From Afipia sp. (GTDB taxonomy: Bacteria; Pseudomonadota; Alphaproteobacteria; Rhizobiales; Xanthobacteraceae), in assembly GCA_020056155.1 (NCBI GenBank), contig JAGVII010000188.1, forward strand, positions 1-6,569: a stretch of 6,569 nucleotides of DNA, read 5' to 3'. This document shows positions 5,527 to 6,569 of the stretch, in pieces. Numbering within the stretch: the first letter of the stretch is position 1; the number at the start of each line of letters is the position of its first letter. The notes below the pieces were generated by a model that ran no database searches, was not told the DNA's origin, and was given only the letters and a program-made list of their open reading frames with translations. The position numbers and the translations under genes were made by a program.

Positions 5527-5533
5527 TAAAGGT

Positions 5534-6569
5534 TTGAAATATCAAGACTATCGCTTTTCTGTGGCGCCCATGATGGACTGGACCGATCGGCATTGCCGCG
5601 TGTTCCACCGTCTGCTGACGCACCGTGCCCGGCTCTATACTGAGATGGTGACCACAGGTGCGGTCATTCATGGCAACCGTCAACGGCTGCTCGGATTCGA
5701 TGCGAGCGAGCATCCTGTCGCGCTTCAGCTTGGCGGATCGAACCCGCGTGATCTCGCCGAAAGCGCTCGGATCGGTGAAGGCTTCGGGTACGATGAGATC
5801 AATCTCAATGTCGGATGCCCGTCCGACCGGGTGAAGGACGGTCGTTTCGGCGCATGCCTCATGGCAGAGCCGCTACTCGTTGCGGAATGTGTCGCCGCGA
5901 TGAAACAGGCCGTGAAGATTCCCGTCACTGTGAAATGCCGCATCGGCATCGACGATCAGGATCCCGAGGCAGCGCTCGACGTGCTGAGCCGTGCCGTAAT
6001 CGCCGCAGGTTCGGATGCGCTGGTCGTTCACGCACGCAAGGCGTGGCTCAACGGATTGTCCCCGAAGGAAAATCGCGACATCCCACCGCTCGACTATGAT
6101 CGAGTTTATCGTCTTAAGAAGACGTTGCCCGGTGTTCCCGTCATTATCAATGGCGGCATCGCCACCATCGCGGACGCGAAGCAGCATCTTGCGGATGTGG
6201 ACGGCGCGATGCTGGGACGCGCGGCCTACCACGAGCCCTGGCGGTTGCTTGGCGTCGATCCGGAACTGTTTGGCGAGACCGCACCGCATGCGACAATGCA
6301 TGATGCGATTGAATCGTTGATGCCCTACATCGAGCGCGAGCTTGCAGCCGGGACACGGCTTCATTCCATCACGCGGCATCTGGTCGGTGCATTCCACGGC
6401 GTGCCGGGTGCGCGGGCATTCCGCCGGTATCTCGCGGAGAACTGCACTAGGACTGGCGCTGGTACGGCGCAGCTTCGAGCGGCGCTGGACCTAGTCGATC
6501 CGGGTGCGTCAGCGTCAATCGCAGCCCGAACTACGGATATCCGCGCAGCATCAGCTTGTCGGGGCGGAC
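5534..6569 (+). CDS. dusA: tRNA-dihydrouridine(20/20a) synthase DusA (3' end beyond window)
   Basis: 345 codons are present with no stop before the window ends; the family is about 330-350 residues, so little is missing. DusA is an FMN enzyme that uses NADPH to reduce uridines 20 and 20a in the tRNA D-loop. Diagnostic stretches, counted from TTG, are RFSVAPMMDWTDRHCR (7-22), the FMN-binding first strand, and YTEMVTTGAVIHG (35-47). Next come HPVALQLGGS (60-69) and YDEINLNVGCPSDRV (86-100), which holds the proton-donor Cys95. VKCRIGID, VVHARKAWLNGLSPKENR and INGGI are substrate- and phosphate-binding loops of the barrel. The helical C-terminal domain (HSITRHLVGAFHGVPGARAF) binds tRNA. WLxGLSPKENR and the short FGACLM region distinguish DusA from DusB and DusC. 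It starts at TTG, possibly because an element once inserted at its 5' end altered the native start. The last visible residues past AALDLVDPG are a poorly conserved tail. Confidence 0.95.
   Translation, partial: MKYQDYRFSVAPMMDWTDRHCRVFHRLLTHRARLYTEMVTTGAVIHGNRQRLLGFDASEHPVALQLGGSNPRDLAESARIGEGFGYDEINLNVGCPSDRVKDGRFGACLMAEPLLVAECVAAMKQAVKIPVTVKCRIGIDDQDPEAALDVLSRAVIAAGSDALVVHARKAWLNGLSPKENRDIPPLDYDRVYRLKKTLPGVPVIINGGIATIADAKQHLADVDGAMLGRAAYHEPWRLLGVDPELFGETAPHATMHDAIESLMPYIERELAAGTRLHSITRHLVGAFHGVPGARAFRRYLAENCTRTGAGTAQLRAALDLVDPGASASIAARTTDIRAASACRGG

Noticed and set aside
5873..6397. 174-residue minus-strand open frame opposite dusA
   Set aside because: dusA motifs cover the whole interval on the + strand; this frame is a codon-bias shadow.

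Overview
The window most likely comes from an alphaproteobacterium, probably of the Hyphomicrobiales (Bradyrhizobium/Rhodopseudomonas-like). I base this on recalled resemblance of three proteins (the periplasmic binding protein, DusA and the decayed integrase), on the moderately high GC, and on an orphan LivK-type binding protein beside a catabolic enzyme. No database search was possible, so the taxonomy is an inference.

Left part (1-400): a probable gene end on the + strand (stop at 94-96), then about 260 bases with no convincing gene, then a strong intrinsic terminator (352-386) that serves the minus-strand operon.

Centre (403-4604): a compact catabolic module. A two-gene minus-strand operon encodes (i) a 718-residue protein that appears to fuse an FAD-dependent aromatic-ring monooxygenase to an HSL-type alpha/beta-hydrolase (esterase), and (ii) a periplasmic ABC-type substrate-binding protein with no permease or ATPase partner in the unit. 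A TetR-family regulator is transcribed divergently from a 61-base intergenic region that holds a 20-bp inverted repeat, a good operator candidate. The simplest reading is that the binding protein captures an aromatic acid or ester, the esterase half releases the acid, the monooxygenase half hydroxylates it, and the TetR protein senses the compound. The substrate cannot be named from the sequence.

Right part (4605-5533): about 930 bases of gene remains. In order there are a piece of a trypsin-like serine protease with catalytic His and Asp but no Ser (+ strand), a 7-bp inverted repeat followed by ten G's, the C-terminal end of a molybdenum-hydroxylase FAD subunit with an in-frame stop (- strand), and a tyrosine-recombinase (phage-type integrase) remnant with a Trp-to-stop codon, an internal deletion and a frameshift (- strand). 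The integrase remnant is followed by five copies of a GTGTGCAcT-like motif, the last two forming a perfect 11-bp inverted repeat.

Right end (5534-6569): dusA, tRNA-dihydrouridine(20/20a) synthase, nearly complete but running off the window. The 5' end of dusA is a known integration target for genomic islands, so the decayed integrase and motif cluster just upstream suggest the scar of an old dusA-targeted element.
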